In this document: in pieces, positions 37,475-49,903 of the stretch | Layout of the letters: each line of letters starts with the position of its first letter | How positions within the stretch are numbered: position 1 is the stretch's first letter | NCBI GenBank assembly: GCA_022266195.1 | Contig: WHVY01000006.1 | Coordinates: 248,001-312,000 of the forward strand | DNA from: Tetranychus cinnabarinus | Lineage: Eukaryota; Arthropoda; Arachnida; Trombidiformes; Tetranychidae | DNA: 64,000 bases | Direction: 5' to 3' | Notes under the pieces: generated by a model | What the model was told of the DNA's origin: nothing | The model's input: the letters and a program-made list of their open reading frames with translations, nothing else | The model's database searches: none | Position numbers and translations under genes: made by a program

Positions 37475-37585
37475 ACTTTTCTGGTCTTCTAAAACATAAA
37501 TTGATTTAGTAACAAAAGTATGTCAAAATGATTATGAGGTATTAAAGTTTAAAAAAGCTGTTAAAATGATGATTATGATTATCGA

Positions 37586-40500
37586 TTAAGCTGATGAAAC
37601 AGTATGACCAAAAACCATCGCGAGTAACGCCATTCTGACAAACATTCCATTTCTCATTTGGCGGAAATAAGCAGCTCGAGGATCTTTATCAAAAGCTGGG
37701 CTGTTAAATTAATAATTGGACAAAAAGTTAATTTAAATCAATCAATTAATAAATAGATTAAGAATTTTAATTCTGTATGCAAACTTACCTTATTTCTTCA
37801 TTTCGAGGCAAAGGATGCATAACTATCATCTTCTTCTTAGCTTTAGACATTAATTCAGGAGTAATGATAAACTGTTCTGTCCAATTTCGATAATCCAAGT
37901 CTCTTGTAATCCTTTCCTTTTGAATTCTAGTCATATAAATTACATCGGATTCCGCTAATGCATCTTCAAGATTTGTGTTTTCCTCGAATGGAATTTGTTT
38001 TTCGATCAAATAGTTTTTTACAGAGTCAGGAAGTTTAAGGCTTGGAGGTGAAATAAGCTTCAAACGGACATTATAGTGGGTCAATAGTTTGGCCAATGAA
38101 TGAACTGTCCTTCCATTAAGAAGATCTCCAACCAAAGAAATGGTTAAACCATTTACAGTACCGATTTCTTCTCGAATAGTGAAAACATCAAGTAAAGCTT
38201 GAGTCGGATGTTCACCAGTTCCATCACCACCGTTTATAATTGGAATTTGAGCGGCAGCAGCAGCCATTCGTGCCGCTCCTACTTGCGGATGTCGAATAAC
38301 CAAAGCATCATAATAGGATGACATTGTTTTCATAGTATCGTCAAAAGTTTCTCCTTTCTGCTGAGATGATTCACTGGGGTCAAATTTTCCTATTGAACCT
38401 CCTAATCGAACCATGGCTGCATTGAAAGAATGGAAAGTTCGACTACTTGGTTCATGGAAATATAACCCAAGAGTTTTACGTCGAAGTACATCACAGAGGT
38501 CAGCTTTTTTCTCGATTAGTTTCTTTATTTCTTGGGCACAGTTGAACAAAACATGGAGAGTCTGTGCTGTGAACATGTCAACTGAAAGAATATCTTTGTT
38601 TCTAAGAGTATCATCATCATGAACAACAGCAATTGATTTTATGCGTTTTGTTGGAACCGGTTCAACTTTGGTGGAAGTTATGGTGGGAATAGGTGGTGTG
38701 GGTAGAGGAATTTTATCTCCTGTTAGTTCCGTTTTAATATCACCTAAATCATTTAACTTTAATTCTTGTATGACATCAGCACAAATTTCTGGAACTGTTA
38801 TACGAATTGGTTCTTTAATTCGATCAACCTCTGTTAATGGACATATTTCATTACCAAAGCCAGGAGGAACCAGTACTTGTCCATCAATAAAAGCAACCTC
38901 ACCTCGAAGAACAACTCGTCGAACTTTACCTTTTACTTTTCGACCAGCAAATGGAGTCCAGTCGGCTTTTGTGTAAGGCAAAGATTCAGGAATTATCCAT
39001 GTTTCATCTAAATCTATTTCAATATAAGTTTCAGGTTGGTCTGGTAAATTAAAAATGCGTCTTGGATTGATGTAGAGTTTTGTGAGAATATCTTTCAATG
39101 ATAACTTTTTCTCATGAACTGCAGTCAACAGTAAGGGAAGGATTGTCTCTAACCCAGGGAAACCGGGACAAAATTGTTTATGTTTATGGGATAAAAGGTG
39201 TGGTGCGTGATCCGTTGCAAAGCAATCAATAACATCAAGATTAGCCCAGAGAGCTTGTTGATCTGACTTTTTGACTAATGGTGGTTTCACTGAACTCTTT
39301 GATTCACCAATATAAGTTATATCCTCTTCCGACAAGAAAAGATGGTGTGGACACACCTCACAGGTAACTTTTTTACCCTCTTCTTTAGCTGCTTTAATCA
39401 TGAAAATTTCCTCAGCTCGAGCAACATGACAAATATGAACAGATCTCTGGTATTTACTTGCTACCATTATAATTGCTGCTGTATCACGTCCTTCAGCATG
39501 AGCGACTATTGGTAAATCTTTAGGCCAATGTTCAAATTGTTTTATCCAATCATCAAAATTAGACATTGTTAATGTTCCAAATGTTTGATTAAGATACATT
39601 TTAAGACCTACAACGGGATTTTGAGATTTGGCTAAACTTGGTAATAACTCAGCATTGGAAGGAGTTGCACCAAGGAAAAATGTATAATCACATTTAGCCT
39701 TTGATTTAGCAAGTGTACGAACTTGATTAAGAGTATCACCATCAACGATAGCAGGATTAGTATTGGGCATTGCACAAACCATTGTTATACCTCCAGCTAA
39801 AGCTGCTGAAGTACCACTAATAAAATCTTCCTTTTCTTCTCCACCAGGTTCTCGTAGGTGAACATGAACATCAATCAAACCTGGAAGTCTAATTATTTTT
39901 CGAGCCGTTAAACAATCAATATTCGTTTTGACTTTTGGTGATCCCTCGATCATGCTGAGGGCGTCAATCAGAAGACGGGCACATTTAACATCAGAAATTA
40001 GAGGAACTGAATGATCAATAGCAAAACGTCGTGCTCGATACCCAAGAGTCGAAACTCGACGAGCTCCACGACTTCTCATTGGTATATTTATAATAAGGTC
40101 AAATTCTTTCTCTGCCAATGAGGCAACAATAGCATCGACAATATTGACAGTCGGATTTTCATTTCCTATCTCTTCAAAAGGCCATTCTATAGCTTCAATG
40201 TAAATCCCTTTATGAGTATAATAATCAGCAGTTCCTTGACTTCCAAACAACTTGTAATTCATTGATTTCAGAAGACGGACACTTCCTAAAAGTTCATCTT
40301 TCCTTTCATATCCTCCAATAGAAAGAAATGCTACTTTTCTCTGTGGAATACGGAATCCAGTACTCATTAAAGCTTTAAGATAGGCTTCGTATTTGTTCTC
40401 TCCAAAACAAGCGACTTCACCAGTAGAAGCCATTTCAACACCCAGAGCAACGTCTGCTCCAGCTAATCGAGAAAATGAAAATTGAGGAACTTTAACACCA

Positions 40501-43500
40501 ACTCTTGAGTTTGTCACGGCAGGGCTGAAGGTATTTGTTCCAAATTCTTGACTATCGGGCTCATAAGCTCCCATGATTACTTTAGTTGCTAAAGCAACAT
40601 AGTCAAAGTCTAGGGTTTTCGAGACAAATGGGAACGATCGAGAAACTCTAAGATTACATTCAATGACATAAAGTTGATTATTCTTGGCAATCAATTGCAT
40701 ATTGTATGGACCATTAACTGCTAGAGCTTGACCGATGGCAGCACAAATTTCTTTAATTCGAGCTAGTGTTTCTTCGTTCAAATCATTAGGAGGAGTAATT
40801 AACGTAGCATCTCCTGAATGAACACCAGCGTTTTCGACGTGTTCTGAAACAGCAATTTTAACTAGTTCACCGTCACGAGCAACAGCGTCAACATCAATTT
40901 CTTTAGCTCCTACGATATATTTACTAATAACCACAGGGTGGTCTCTATTCACTGTGGCTTCTTTAGCCAAATAAGTTGTCAATTCATTGGCATTAAAGGC
41001 CACAATCATTCCAGCTCCACTTAAAACATAAGAGGGACGAACAATACACGGATAACTTGTTTCCGCACAGAAATTTAAAGCTCCTTCAATGTCAGTTAAT
41101 TCACGCCATTTAGGCTGGTCAATTCCTTTGATGTCAAGAAGACGAGAAAATTTGAAACGATTTTCTGCACCATCTATATTTTCAGGTGAAGTTCCCAAGA
41201 TTCTAGCATTTTGTCGGTGAAGATCCATAGCAATATTATTAGGTAATTGTCCACCCATACTCAAAATAATACCATGAGGGTTTTCAATTTCATAAATATC
41301 CATTACAACCTAAAAAGTAAAATAATTAGTTACAAAGACAGACTTAAAATGTAAGATCACTGGACTCACCTCAAAAGATATTTCATCAAAGTATAATCGA
41401 TCACACACATCGTAATCAGTACTAACAGTTTCTGGATTGTAATTTATCATTATTGTAGTTTTGTTCATCTAGATAAAAAAGAGTTACTCGTAATTAATAA
41501 TCAAAGTTTACATTTAGTTACGGCTACATACTTTACGAAGCTGAGAGACACAACCAACGGCACAACAATCGAACTCTACTGAGCTACCAATTCGATAAAC
41601 TCCTGATCCAATGACAATGACAGAATTTTTGTTGATTTCTGATGGGTAGATGTTATCAGTATCATCTTCAGATGCATTATAAGTAAGATAAAGATAATTT
41701 GTAGAAGCTGGGTATTCAGCAGCAACGGTATCGACCTTTCTAACTCGAGGACGTATCGGAGGAGAGCTTGAGTACCTTAAAGCTCTGATTAAGAGTTCAG
41801 CTGAGCCAACACAAGATGCAATCTGTTTATCAGAGAAACCGAGCTTCTTAGATTGTAAAATAATATCTGATGAAATTGAGTTTGAGTTGATTGTTTTAAG
41901 AAATCGCTGATGGTCAATAATCCGCTTCATCTTATATAAAAACCATTTATCGATTGCAGTTAATTGATTTAACTCTTCTATTGAATAGTTATCCCTCAAT
42001 GCAGCAGCAAGAACAAAAATTCTCATATCAGTAGGACATTCGAGTTTCTGAGCTGTTGGTTCTTCGACCCCAGGATCAAAACCTGCACAATTTTCATGCA
42101 CCATTCTCAATGCTTTCTGGAATGCTTCTTCGAATCTTCGACCAATTGCCATAACTTCACCAACGCTCTTCATTGAACTTCCAATCCTACGAGAGACTCC
42201 AGTAAATTTACCTAGATCCCAACGTGGTATTTTAACAACGCAGTAGTCTAGACTGGGCTCAAAACAGGCAGTCGTTGATCCGGTTACCGAGTTTTTCAAG
42301 TCTGAAAGACAGATTCCAAGAGATAATTTTGCTGCTACATAAGCCAACGGATAGCCGGTAGCTTTACTTGCTAAAGCTGATGACCTTGAAAGTCTTGGAT
42401 TTACTTCAATAATATAAAACTCTTCACTTTTAGGGTTTAAAGCAAATTGCACATTACACTCTCCAATAACACCAAGGTGACGGACAATTTTTATAGACAT
42501 TGATCGAAGAAGATAATATTCTGAATCAGTTAAAGTTTGACTTGGAGCTACCACAATTGATTCCCCTGTGTGGATTCCTAAAGGGTCAAGATTCTCCATA
42601 TTACAGATTGCTATACAGTTGTCATAAGAATCTCGAATGATCTCATATTCAATTTCTTTCCATCCTTTCAAACTTTTATCGAGTAAAACTTGATTTGAGT
42701 GAAGTAAAGCTTTTGAAACAATCTTTCGAAGCTCTGTTTCATCATGAGCAAAACCTGATCCAAGGCCACCAAGTGCATATGCAGCACGAATAAGAATTGG
42801 GTAACCCAATCGTTTGGCAGTGATAATAGCTTCTTCAACTGAATATACAGCTCCTGATGGGGCAACTCGACCACCAATGGAGGCAACTTGGTCAGCGAAT
42901 AACTTTCGATCCTCTGAGTTAATGATAGATTGAATCGGTGTTCCCATCACAGTTATTGAATATTGTTTGAAAATACCACGATTGTTCAATTCAATTCCAC
43001 AATTTAATGCAGTTTGACCACCAAACATAAGTAAAATACCATCAGGGCGTTCCAATTTAATTACTTCTATCACATATTCTGCAGTAATTGGTAAAAAGTA
43101 AACCTTTTCAGCTAAGCCAGGATTTGTTTGAACTGTTGCGATATTAGGATTTATTAAAACAGTTGATATTCCCTCTTCTTTCATTGCTTTGATGGCTTGA
43201 CTTCCTGAATAATCAAATTCTCCAGCTTGACCTATTGATAAACCACCTGATCCAAGGATAAGTACTTTTCTAGGATATTTACGAGCCTCTTTGAAAGTTG
43301 GAATGTTTAATCGTTTAGTTATTAAGTCAATCACTTTGTCACCCGATTTATAGTTGGCAATCAAATCTAGATAAACATCAAACAATGATTCCAAGTCATC
43401 CGGACCAGCTTTGTGTTCAGGGTGAAATTGAACGCTGAAAAAAGGCTTCTCTTTATGATAGATACCTTCATTGGAATCATCATTAGCATTGGTAAAAAGA

Positions 43501-44510
43501 GGCGCCCATTCATTAGAAAGACTTGATGCATCAACTGCGTAACCATGATTTTGAGAAGTTACAAAACAGCGCTTAGTATTGGTAAAAAGGCATGGTTGAT
43601 TATGACCACGGTTGCCAAAATTCATTTTATAAGTTTTCCCACCAGCAGCGAGAGATAAAAGTTGATGACCGAGACAAATACCAAAAATCGGTTTAATATT
43701 AGATGAGTTTAAAATCAATCGAATCCGCTCAACTATTATTTGGCAATCTTCAGGGTCTCCTGGTCCGTTTGAAAGAAAAATTCCATCATAAGGAATATCA
43801 CATTCAATAAAATTAAAATCCCAAGGGACAAGAGAGACTTTAGCCCCACGATTGACAAAACAACGAATCTGGTTATATTTTGCACCACAGTCAATCATTA
43901 AAATATGTGGATGACCTTTAGGGTTGAAAATACGTTGCGATTTTGTTGACACAGCAGCAACATAATTTCCTTTAAAAAGAGGAATTTCAGGAACTACTAA
44001 ATCAGGAATATTTATCTTAATTTGGGCGATTTGGGTTTTATTATCACGAATGTGCTTAGTCAAAGCTCTAGTATCCATCCCTTGAATACCCACCACTTGG
44101 TTTTTTACTAGCCAGTCATTCAAATCATATTTGCCATTCCAATGACTGTAAAAGTCAGATAGCTCATCTACAATTAGAGCTTTCACCCAAATCTTCGGTG
44201 CCTCGAAATATTTGAGAATCCCAAAATCATCGACTTCGTCATTAGGAACGCCATAATTGCCCACCAGCGGATAGGTGAACACCAAAATTTGGTTAAAATA
44301 TGACGGATCGGTCAATGACTCAACATAGCCAACCATTCCAGTCTGAAAAACTGGAATTAAAAGCAACAAAAATACATTTATAAAATAAATTAATTCACAA
44401 TTTTCAAATCAGACGAACAATTACTCACCGATTTCTCCAGATACATTTTGTTTATAACCAAAAGGATGTCCAAAAAATTGCGAGCCATCTTGCAGAGTTA
44501 AGCAGGCCAT
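37586..44510 (-). CDS. CAD: CAD trifunctional enzyme (CPSase II, aspartate transcarbamylase, dihydroorotase)
   Basis: Five minus-strand exons, 44510-44429, 44350-41532, 41468-41370, 41309-37789 and 37700-37586, total 6636 nt (2211 aa; human CAD 2225 aa), all in frame. Order: glutaminase (about 1-370, GICLGHQLLS nucleophile Cys and VQFHPEH His/Glu), synthetase halves (about 375-1450, VLILGSGGLSIGQAGEFDYS, ATP-grasp ALGGLGSGFA, second half NKTTIMINYNPETVSTDYD), dihydroorotase (about 1465-1800, DVHVHLRE, carboxy-lysine GLKMYLNQTFG, VAHAEG, HICHVAR, FATDHAPH), linker, and aspartate transcarbamylase (about 1890-2211, HEPSSRTFHSF, GDGTGEHPTQALLD, HPLPRNEE). It performs the first three steps of de novo pyrimidine synthesis in the cytosol. 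Start chosen at MACLTLQDGSQFFG, matching the family N-terminus. All catalytic motifs look intact. Two inverted partial copies lie upstream. Confidence 0.97.
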
Positions 44511-45099
44511 TGTTAAAAGCAAAAAAAAATAAAATAAAATCAGAAATAAAAACAACTTGTTAGTTTAAATGATTGTTGTCGATTGTAACAGTCTTTAAAA
44601 ATGATTTTGCAAACGAAATAAACTTTTGTATTGCTTCAACTCCAGCTCCATCTAGCGTATTTATGTACTATATTTAACCGGTTTGTTACCCGATTGATTC
44701 ATCGAGTTTTCCTTTGATTAAACTAGAGCTTCTGATACTAGACGCTTAGATTTCAGCTATAAATCTAGTGGGACTTGTGGCTAAGTCTAATTTCTCATAA
44801 AAATTAGAAAATTAGTAATCAGATATAGCCTTTGATATTAGCTCAAAAGTCTAATGCAGTTTAGACTTTTGTCTAGACTTCAACTTTGTTTATACACCAT
44901 TGATTTTTTTCAAGATCATTTTGCTGTTGTTTATTTCCATCTTTCATTACAACGTATAATCGAAATAAACTTGATTATTTTTCCCATAAAACGACGGAGA
45001 CTATTCGTGAAAGGGATAATGCGTGGAGTCTATCAAGGGATTCCATAAAATGGGACCATGGATTCATTGGTTTTATCTAGGATCGCAAGCTTTTTGCTG
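44511..45099. other. CAD upstream region
   Basis: This holds the presumed CAD promoter. It has clustered AGTCTA/TAGACT sequences and a perfect 11-bp palindrome at 44844-44871. A TAGATGG sequence occurs on the minus strand near 44650. No gene found. Confidence 0.55.
44844..44871. repeat. Perfect hairpin palindrome, 11-bp arms
   Basis: CAAAAGTCTAA at 44844-44854 and its reverse complement TTAGACTTTTG at 44861-44871 flank a 6-base loop. It lies between the CAD start and the inverted CAD fragment. Confidence 0.85.
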
Positions 45100-45969
45100 C
45101 ACAAGTTGCCTCAAGTTGGTGGTCGAGTAAATATCCTAAAAAAGTACTTATCCTTGGATAAGGCGGTTTATCAAGCTGCATTAAATTATGGAATTGAATT
45201 GAACAATCATGGTATTTTTAAACAATATTCAACAACTGTGATGGGAACACCGATTCAATCTATCATTAACTCAGAGGATCGAAAGTTATTCGCTGACCAA
45301 GTTGCCTCCATTGGTGGTCGAGTTGCCCCATCAGGAGCTGTATATTCAGTTGAAGAAGCTATTATCACTGCCAAACGATTGGGTTACCCAATTCTTATTC
45401 GTGCTGCATATGCACTTGGTGGCCTTGGATCAGGTTTTGCTCATGATGAAACAGAGCTTCGAAAGATTGTTTCAAAAGCTTTACTTCACTCAAATCAAGT
45501 TTTACTCGATAAAAGTTTGAAAGGATGGAAAGAAATTGAATATGAGATCATTCGAGATTCTTATGACAACTGTATAGCAATCTGTAATATGGAGAATCTT
45601 GACCCTTTAGGAATCCACACAGGGGAATCAATTGTTGTAGCTCCAAGTCAAACTTTAACTGATTCAGAATATTATCTTCTTCGATCAATGTCTATAAAAA
45701 TTGTCGTCACCTTGGTGTTATTGGAGAGTGTAATGTGCAATTTGCTTTAAACCCTAAAAGTGAAGAGTTTTATATTATTGAAGTAAATCCAAGACTCTCA
45801 AGGTCATCAGCTTTAGCAAGTAAAGCTACCGGCTATCCGTTGGCTTATGTAGCAGCAAAATTATCTCTTGGAATCTGTCTTTCAGACTTGAAAAACTCGG
45901 TAACCGGATCAACGACTGCCTGTTTTGAGCCCAGTCTAGACTACTGCGTTGTTAAAATACCACGTTGGG
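45100..45969 (+). pseudogene. Inverted mosaic fragment of the CAD synthetase region
   Basis: Bases 45176-45969 copy CAD 43012-42218 in the opposite orientation with very high identity; one 72-codon stretch in an alternate frame is identical in both. Before it, about 45134-45170 matches CAD around 43243-43290 (RKVLILG, now with a TAA), so roughly 230 bp of CAD is missing between the blocks, and 45105-45130 resembles a third CAD piece. A one-base deletion near 45704 shifts the frame after MSIKIV, and the copy stops soon after KIPRWG. It covers only part of one ATP-grasp domain and lacks a start context, so it is a broken copy and not an enzyme. Confidence 0.88.
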
Positions 45970-46654
45970 GTCTACCAGTAGGTAAATCAACATCTCAGTA
46001 ATTTTCTCCTAGCAATTGCATTAAGCGATAACTCTTCAAGAAAGTTATCATTTGATCAGAGGTGAGTTCGAGTGACCATTATCTACCTTCCAGATAAAGC
46101 TATTATTTTTTCGCTATTTTTTCATATTTAAAGACCTTTTGTGCACTCTAGTTTTGTAGCAAGATGAACTAGCAACTATTCCTAGTCAGAAAAATTGCTC
46201 AGCTCCTGATAAAAAAGGTTAGTCAGAAAGTCCTCTTGCAATCAATTCATATTAAAAAGATTTCATGATATCCATAAAAAATATTTACATGTAAACTCTA
46301 TGGAAGACCTTACTTAACGCTTATACTGCAATCAGTTGATCAGCTTTTTAAATATTCATACATTTTGTCTAACAGCCAACTCAACATTTCAAAGTATTGC
46401 TAGCGATTCAGTACGAAGCAATTAATTTTTATCAAGTGATTAATTTTTTGCGCGTCAAAAATGTACACAACAGATTTACTCAGGTTAATCATTAATTTAG
46501 ACTTGAAATTGTTATTTTCATTAGCATAATTCAATATAAAAAATATCTTCAGGTTAGTTGATTGAAAAGTGTTATAATCCAATTGAAAGCTTTGATTAAT
46601 ATAATTCGGTAAAGAGATTTGTTTGCATCGAGCCAATAAACTGTTTGGTTTATG

Positions 46655-48731
46655 TCAAGCATTAGACTGAGCCATTAATGTATTGCGATCAACATAGGGA
46701 CTTGATTGAGTTTCCAAGATTTTGACCAACATTTCACGAACTAAGCCATCGATATCAAGACGATGTCTCCAGTTCCAATCTTTTCGTGCATTTGTATCAT
46801 CAAATACTTGAGGCCAATTTTCAGCTGGAATAAGAAAAACGAGTAAAAGTGAGAAACATTTAACCAAATTGAGATTACATTTGTATTTACCAATTTTTTG
46901 TCGAGAATCAGGTTCATATGTAACCTCTAGATCAGGAATGTATTTACGAATAGCTTGAACTAGTTCAGCAGGTGTGAAACTCATAGCAGTTATATTATAA
47001 GTGCGTCTTTGTAACCAATCTTGAGGTACATGCATGTATTCAACCAAAGCTCGAAGACAATCGTCAATATAAATCATTGGAAGTCGAGTATCGGGTTTAA
47101 GATAGCATTTAAATTTACCAAATTTCAATGCCTTGAGAAATATATCAACAGCATAATCAGTTGTTCCACCACCAGGTGCTGTATCGGCTGAGATTACACC
47201 AGGAAATCGAAGGCACCGAAAATCCAATCCAAATTTATGATTATAATACTAGAGAAGAAAGAAGAAGCAGAAAATAAATTAGATTTACACCAAAAGTGAT
47301 TTAATATCTGGTCAATCCCTAAGAGATCCTCATAAATATCAAGAATTGTCGAAACTGATCACAACTTGACAAGCTAGCCAGAAACATGATACATGTAAGT
47401 TTAAGCTCGAAAAGTAATGACGAATAGTTCATACTTCTCCAAGTAACTCCGCGTGTACTTTGGAGACTCCATAAATTGTTTTAGGACGCTGGATGCACAC
47501 ATCAGGTGTAAGGTTTAGAGGTGAATCTGGACCGAAAGCACCAATAGTGCTTGGAACAAAAAGACGCAGTTTGTACTGTTTAGCCAATTCCATTATATTA
47601 TGAAGACCTTCAATGTTGATCCTCATTGCCAAAGGAACATTGTTTTCACCAATGGCACTCAAAAGAGCACTAAAATGAATCAACCAGTCGACTCGATGAT
47701 TAACAATGATTTCTTGAAGATTTTTGAAGTCTAAAACATCGGCAAAAAGGTATGGACCTTTATTTAGGAGATGATCAGGAGCTTGAATGATATCTGACAT
47801 TACTACATTGGATGGGCCATAGATTTCTCTGTGGAATGAAGGATGAAAATAAAAAATTAAAAAATCAGTGAACTTGAAATCAAAAACTAAAATGATAATG
47901 TGTTCATTGTTGGAATTGAAAAACAGGTTCAAATTTGGTGTTTGATTGCTAACCTGAATTTTGCAGCTAAGCCAGTTCCAAGTTGACCAAGACTACCTAA
48001 GAAAGAATGAAGTAAAAATTATTATTGCAATTGTTATAAGAATCCTAATTTTAATTTTTATTACTTCATTATTTCAAATTCATTGAAATGATTATTAATC
48101 GTTAATCAAGATTTATTGCTAGATTTGTATGTTGATGATGGCTGAAAAGATAATGAATCAAATATTTAATGTTTACAACATTTTTTATCACACTAAATGG
48201 TCAGATTGAGGCTATTTACAAATCTAATGGCTCAGTATCAAGATATTTATCAAAACTGATGATACATTTAATGAGTGTATATCGATGTATTATTAATAGT
48301 AAATAAATTCAACGAAATTGTCTCAGTCCAAGCTAAAAGGTAACTTAATTAAAAAACAGTGACACAGGAAAATCTATTCATTAAATACAGAAATTAAGTT
48401 CATCAGATGAGCTGAAAAGTAAAACAAAACCTCAAAATTGATAATTTTCCTATTTTCATATTTCAGTGCAGAACAGGATTCTCAAAAATCATAAATCAAT
48501 GGAATCAACTAAAATAATTTTCAACTTTTTTAAAAAAAATTTCACGTTAAACTAACCTGTTATCAATATTTTTGGTGGTTTTTGTAGTTTTTCAAAATTT
48601 CCATGTAAATTTGAAAGAGATGAATAAGATGATAGTTGACCTTGTTGGATGAATTTTTCCCTTTTCAAAACCCATTGTGGTAAGAACTTTGTGGCTTTGA
48701 GGAATTTGTAGGGTGACAGGTAGGAATTCAT
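46655..48731 (-). CDS. TDH: L-threonine 3-dehydrogenase, mitochondrial (SDR family)
   Basis: Five minus-strand exons, 48731-48557, 47996-47954, 47828-47435, 47248-46891 and 46824-46655, sum to 1140 nt (379 aa; mouse TDH 373). The first about 45 residues are basic and Ser-rich (NSYLSPYKFLKATKFLPQW), suiting a mitochondrial presequence. The Rossmann motif ILITGSLGQLGTGLA is split by a phase-1 intron; then VVMSDI, the LIHFSALLSAIGE loop, FVPSTIGAFGP, the catalytic YGVSKVHAELLGEYY (Tyr-x3-Lys), RFPGVISADTAPGGGTTDYA and PMIYIDDCLRAL follow. The enzyme oxidises threonine to 2-amino-3-ketobutyrate with NAD+, feeding glycine and acetyl-CoA. The start was taken at the first in-frame ATG. All key residues are present. 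Confidence 0.93.
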
Positions 48732-49589
48732 GGAAAAAGGATTGTGACGAGAGATTAAGGACTGAGTTAGAGATGATGAGAAGATCACATCAAAGTAGTA
48801 AACTTAAGCACAAATAAAACACCAAAACAGTAAATTAGAGTTGAATTGTTGACGTTATTCAAATTCAATTCAACTTGTAACTAAGTATTGGCATTTAAGA
48901 TGAATGAGGGAAACCTCGGAAGATAATAGCCTTGAGCGAAACATAACTGATGATCAAATCGACCTAATCTTCCACTTCTTCTTTCGCAATTTTCTCCCCT
49001 TAAGCAAGTAGTCTTTCTTTTTTTCTGGTAAAAACATGTTTATCAGCTTCGAGATGTTATCCAGGTAGTTTGGGTTGCTAAAGAGTAACCTTGCTACAGA
49101 ATAGTCTTTGCGTCCTAAGATGGATCATCTGATCCTGGACGGATTATTACCAAATATTTCACCAACAATATTCTTCAATTCAGAAAATATAACATTCATG
49201 ATGACTTTTGTTCGCTGATTGTTTTGTCAAAATAAACAGTTCACCCCAATATCGATGTGAGTTAATCAATTTAACTCACATCAATCTTGTGAACGAACTC
49301 GATCTCCTTAACCTGTAAAGTTTATTAGAGCTCGTCATAAAATTTATTTGCCCTCTCTAGTTAAAACTCCATACCCAATTCAGCAAATCAGTTCACTGTT
49401 AGCTGTCTCTTTCTCGCCTTCAATCTTAACCGTTTTATGGATATGCTTAAGAGATATACATGTTTTGATGCTGACTGAGTAATCCATTTTTGTAGATTGA
49501 TAAACTAACACATGAAATCAAAACAAAATCTAATAACAAAAATTTGTAAGTTAAGATATAAATAATTTTTGCTAGAGCTATTATTACCA
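48732..49589. other. Intergenic region between TDH and the chimeric locus
   Basis: No gene. It contains TDH upstream sequence and a strong imperfect hairpin at 49239-49294. Confidence 0.55.
49239..49294. repeat. Nested hairpin with 12-bp perfect inner arms
   Basis: Inner arms GATGTGAGTTAA (49254-49265) and TTAACTCACATC (49271-49282) flank TCAAT; outer arms GTTCAC and GTGAAC extend the structure. It lies about 610 bp upstream of the chimeric SNRNP27-dihydroorotase start. Confidence 0.8.
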
Positions 49590-49903
49590 GAGCCTGAGTG
49601 CTTTGATTCCACTAAAGTACGTAGTCTTAATCACAAGTCTATTTCATTTCATTTACTCTGAATCTGTGTCTCTGTTTTCCCACATTCTATCTCTCACCTA
49701 ATCAATCTTGTTCTCCATCTCTTGATTATTATTTCCTCTCACATTAAGTGTTCACAGCATTATTTATTGAACTCTTCCTTCAACACCTTTTTTCTTCATT
49801 TTCATTTTCCCTTTTATCTTTTTCCAAGACAAAAAAGTTCCTGGTAATAACGTGTCAGCGGTTAATGTGATGCTCAAACTTAAATGGGAATTAATCGAAA
49901 ACG
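49590..49903 (+). pseudogene. Decayed copy of SNRNP27 exon 4 end, intron 4 and exon 5
   Basis: CTTTGATTCCACTAAAGTA near 49600 matches the SNRNP27 exon 4 end; 49730-49840 matches intron 4 (TTTCCTCTCACATTAAGTG, then CCCTTTTATCTTTTTC); 49829-49880 matches exon 5 (AAAAAAGTTCCTGGTAATAA). The product would read KKVPGNNVSAVNV before diverging to a stop. Divergence is much greater than in the neighbouring CAD-derived part, so this is an older duplicate. Confidence 0.78.

Noticed and set aside
42668..45520. Identical 72-codon frames at 42668-42886 (-) and 45302-45520 (+)
   Set aside because: Alternate-frame shadow of CAD and of its inverted copy; useful only as evidence of near identity.
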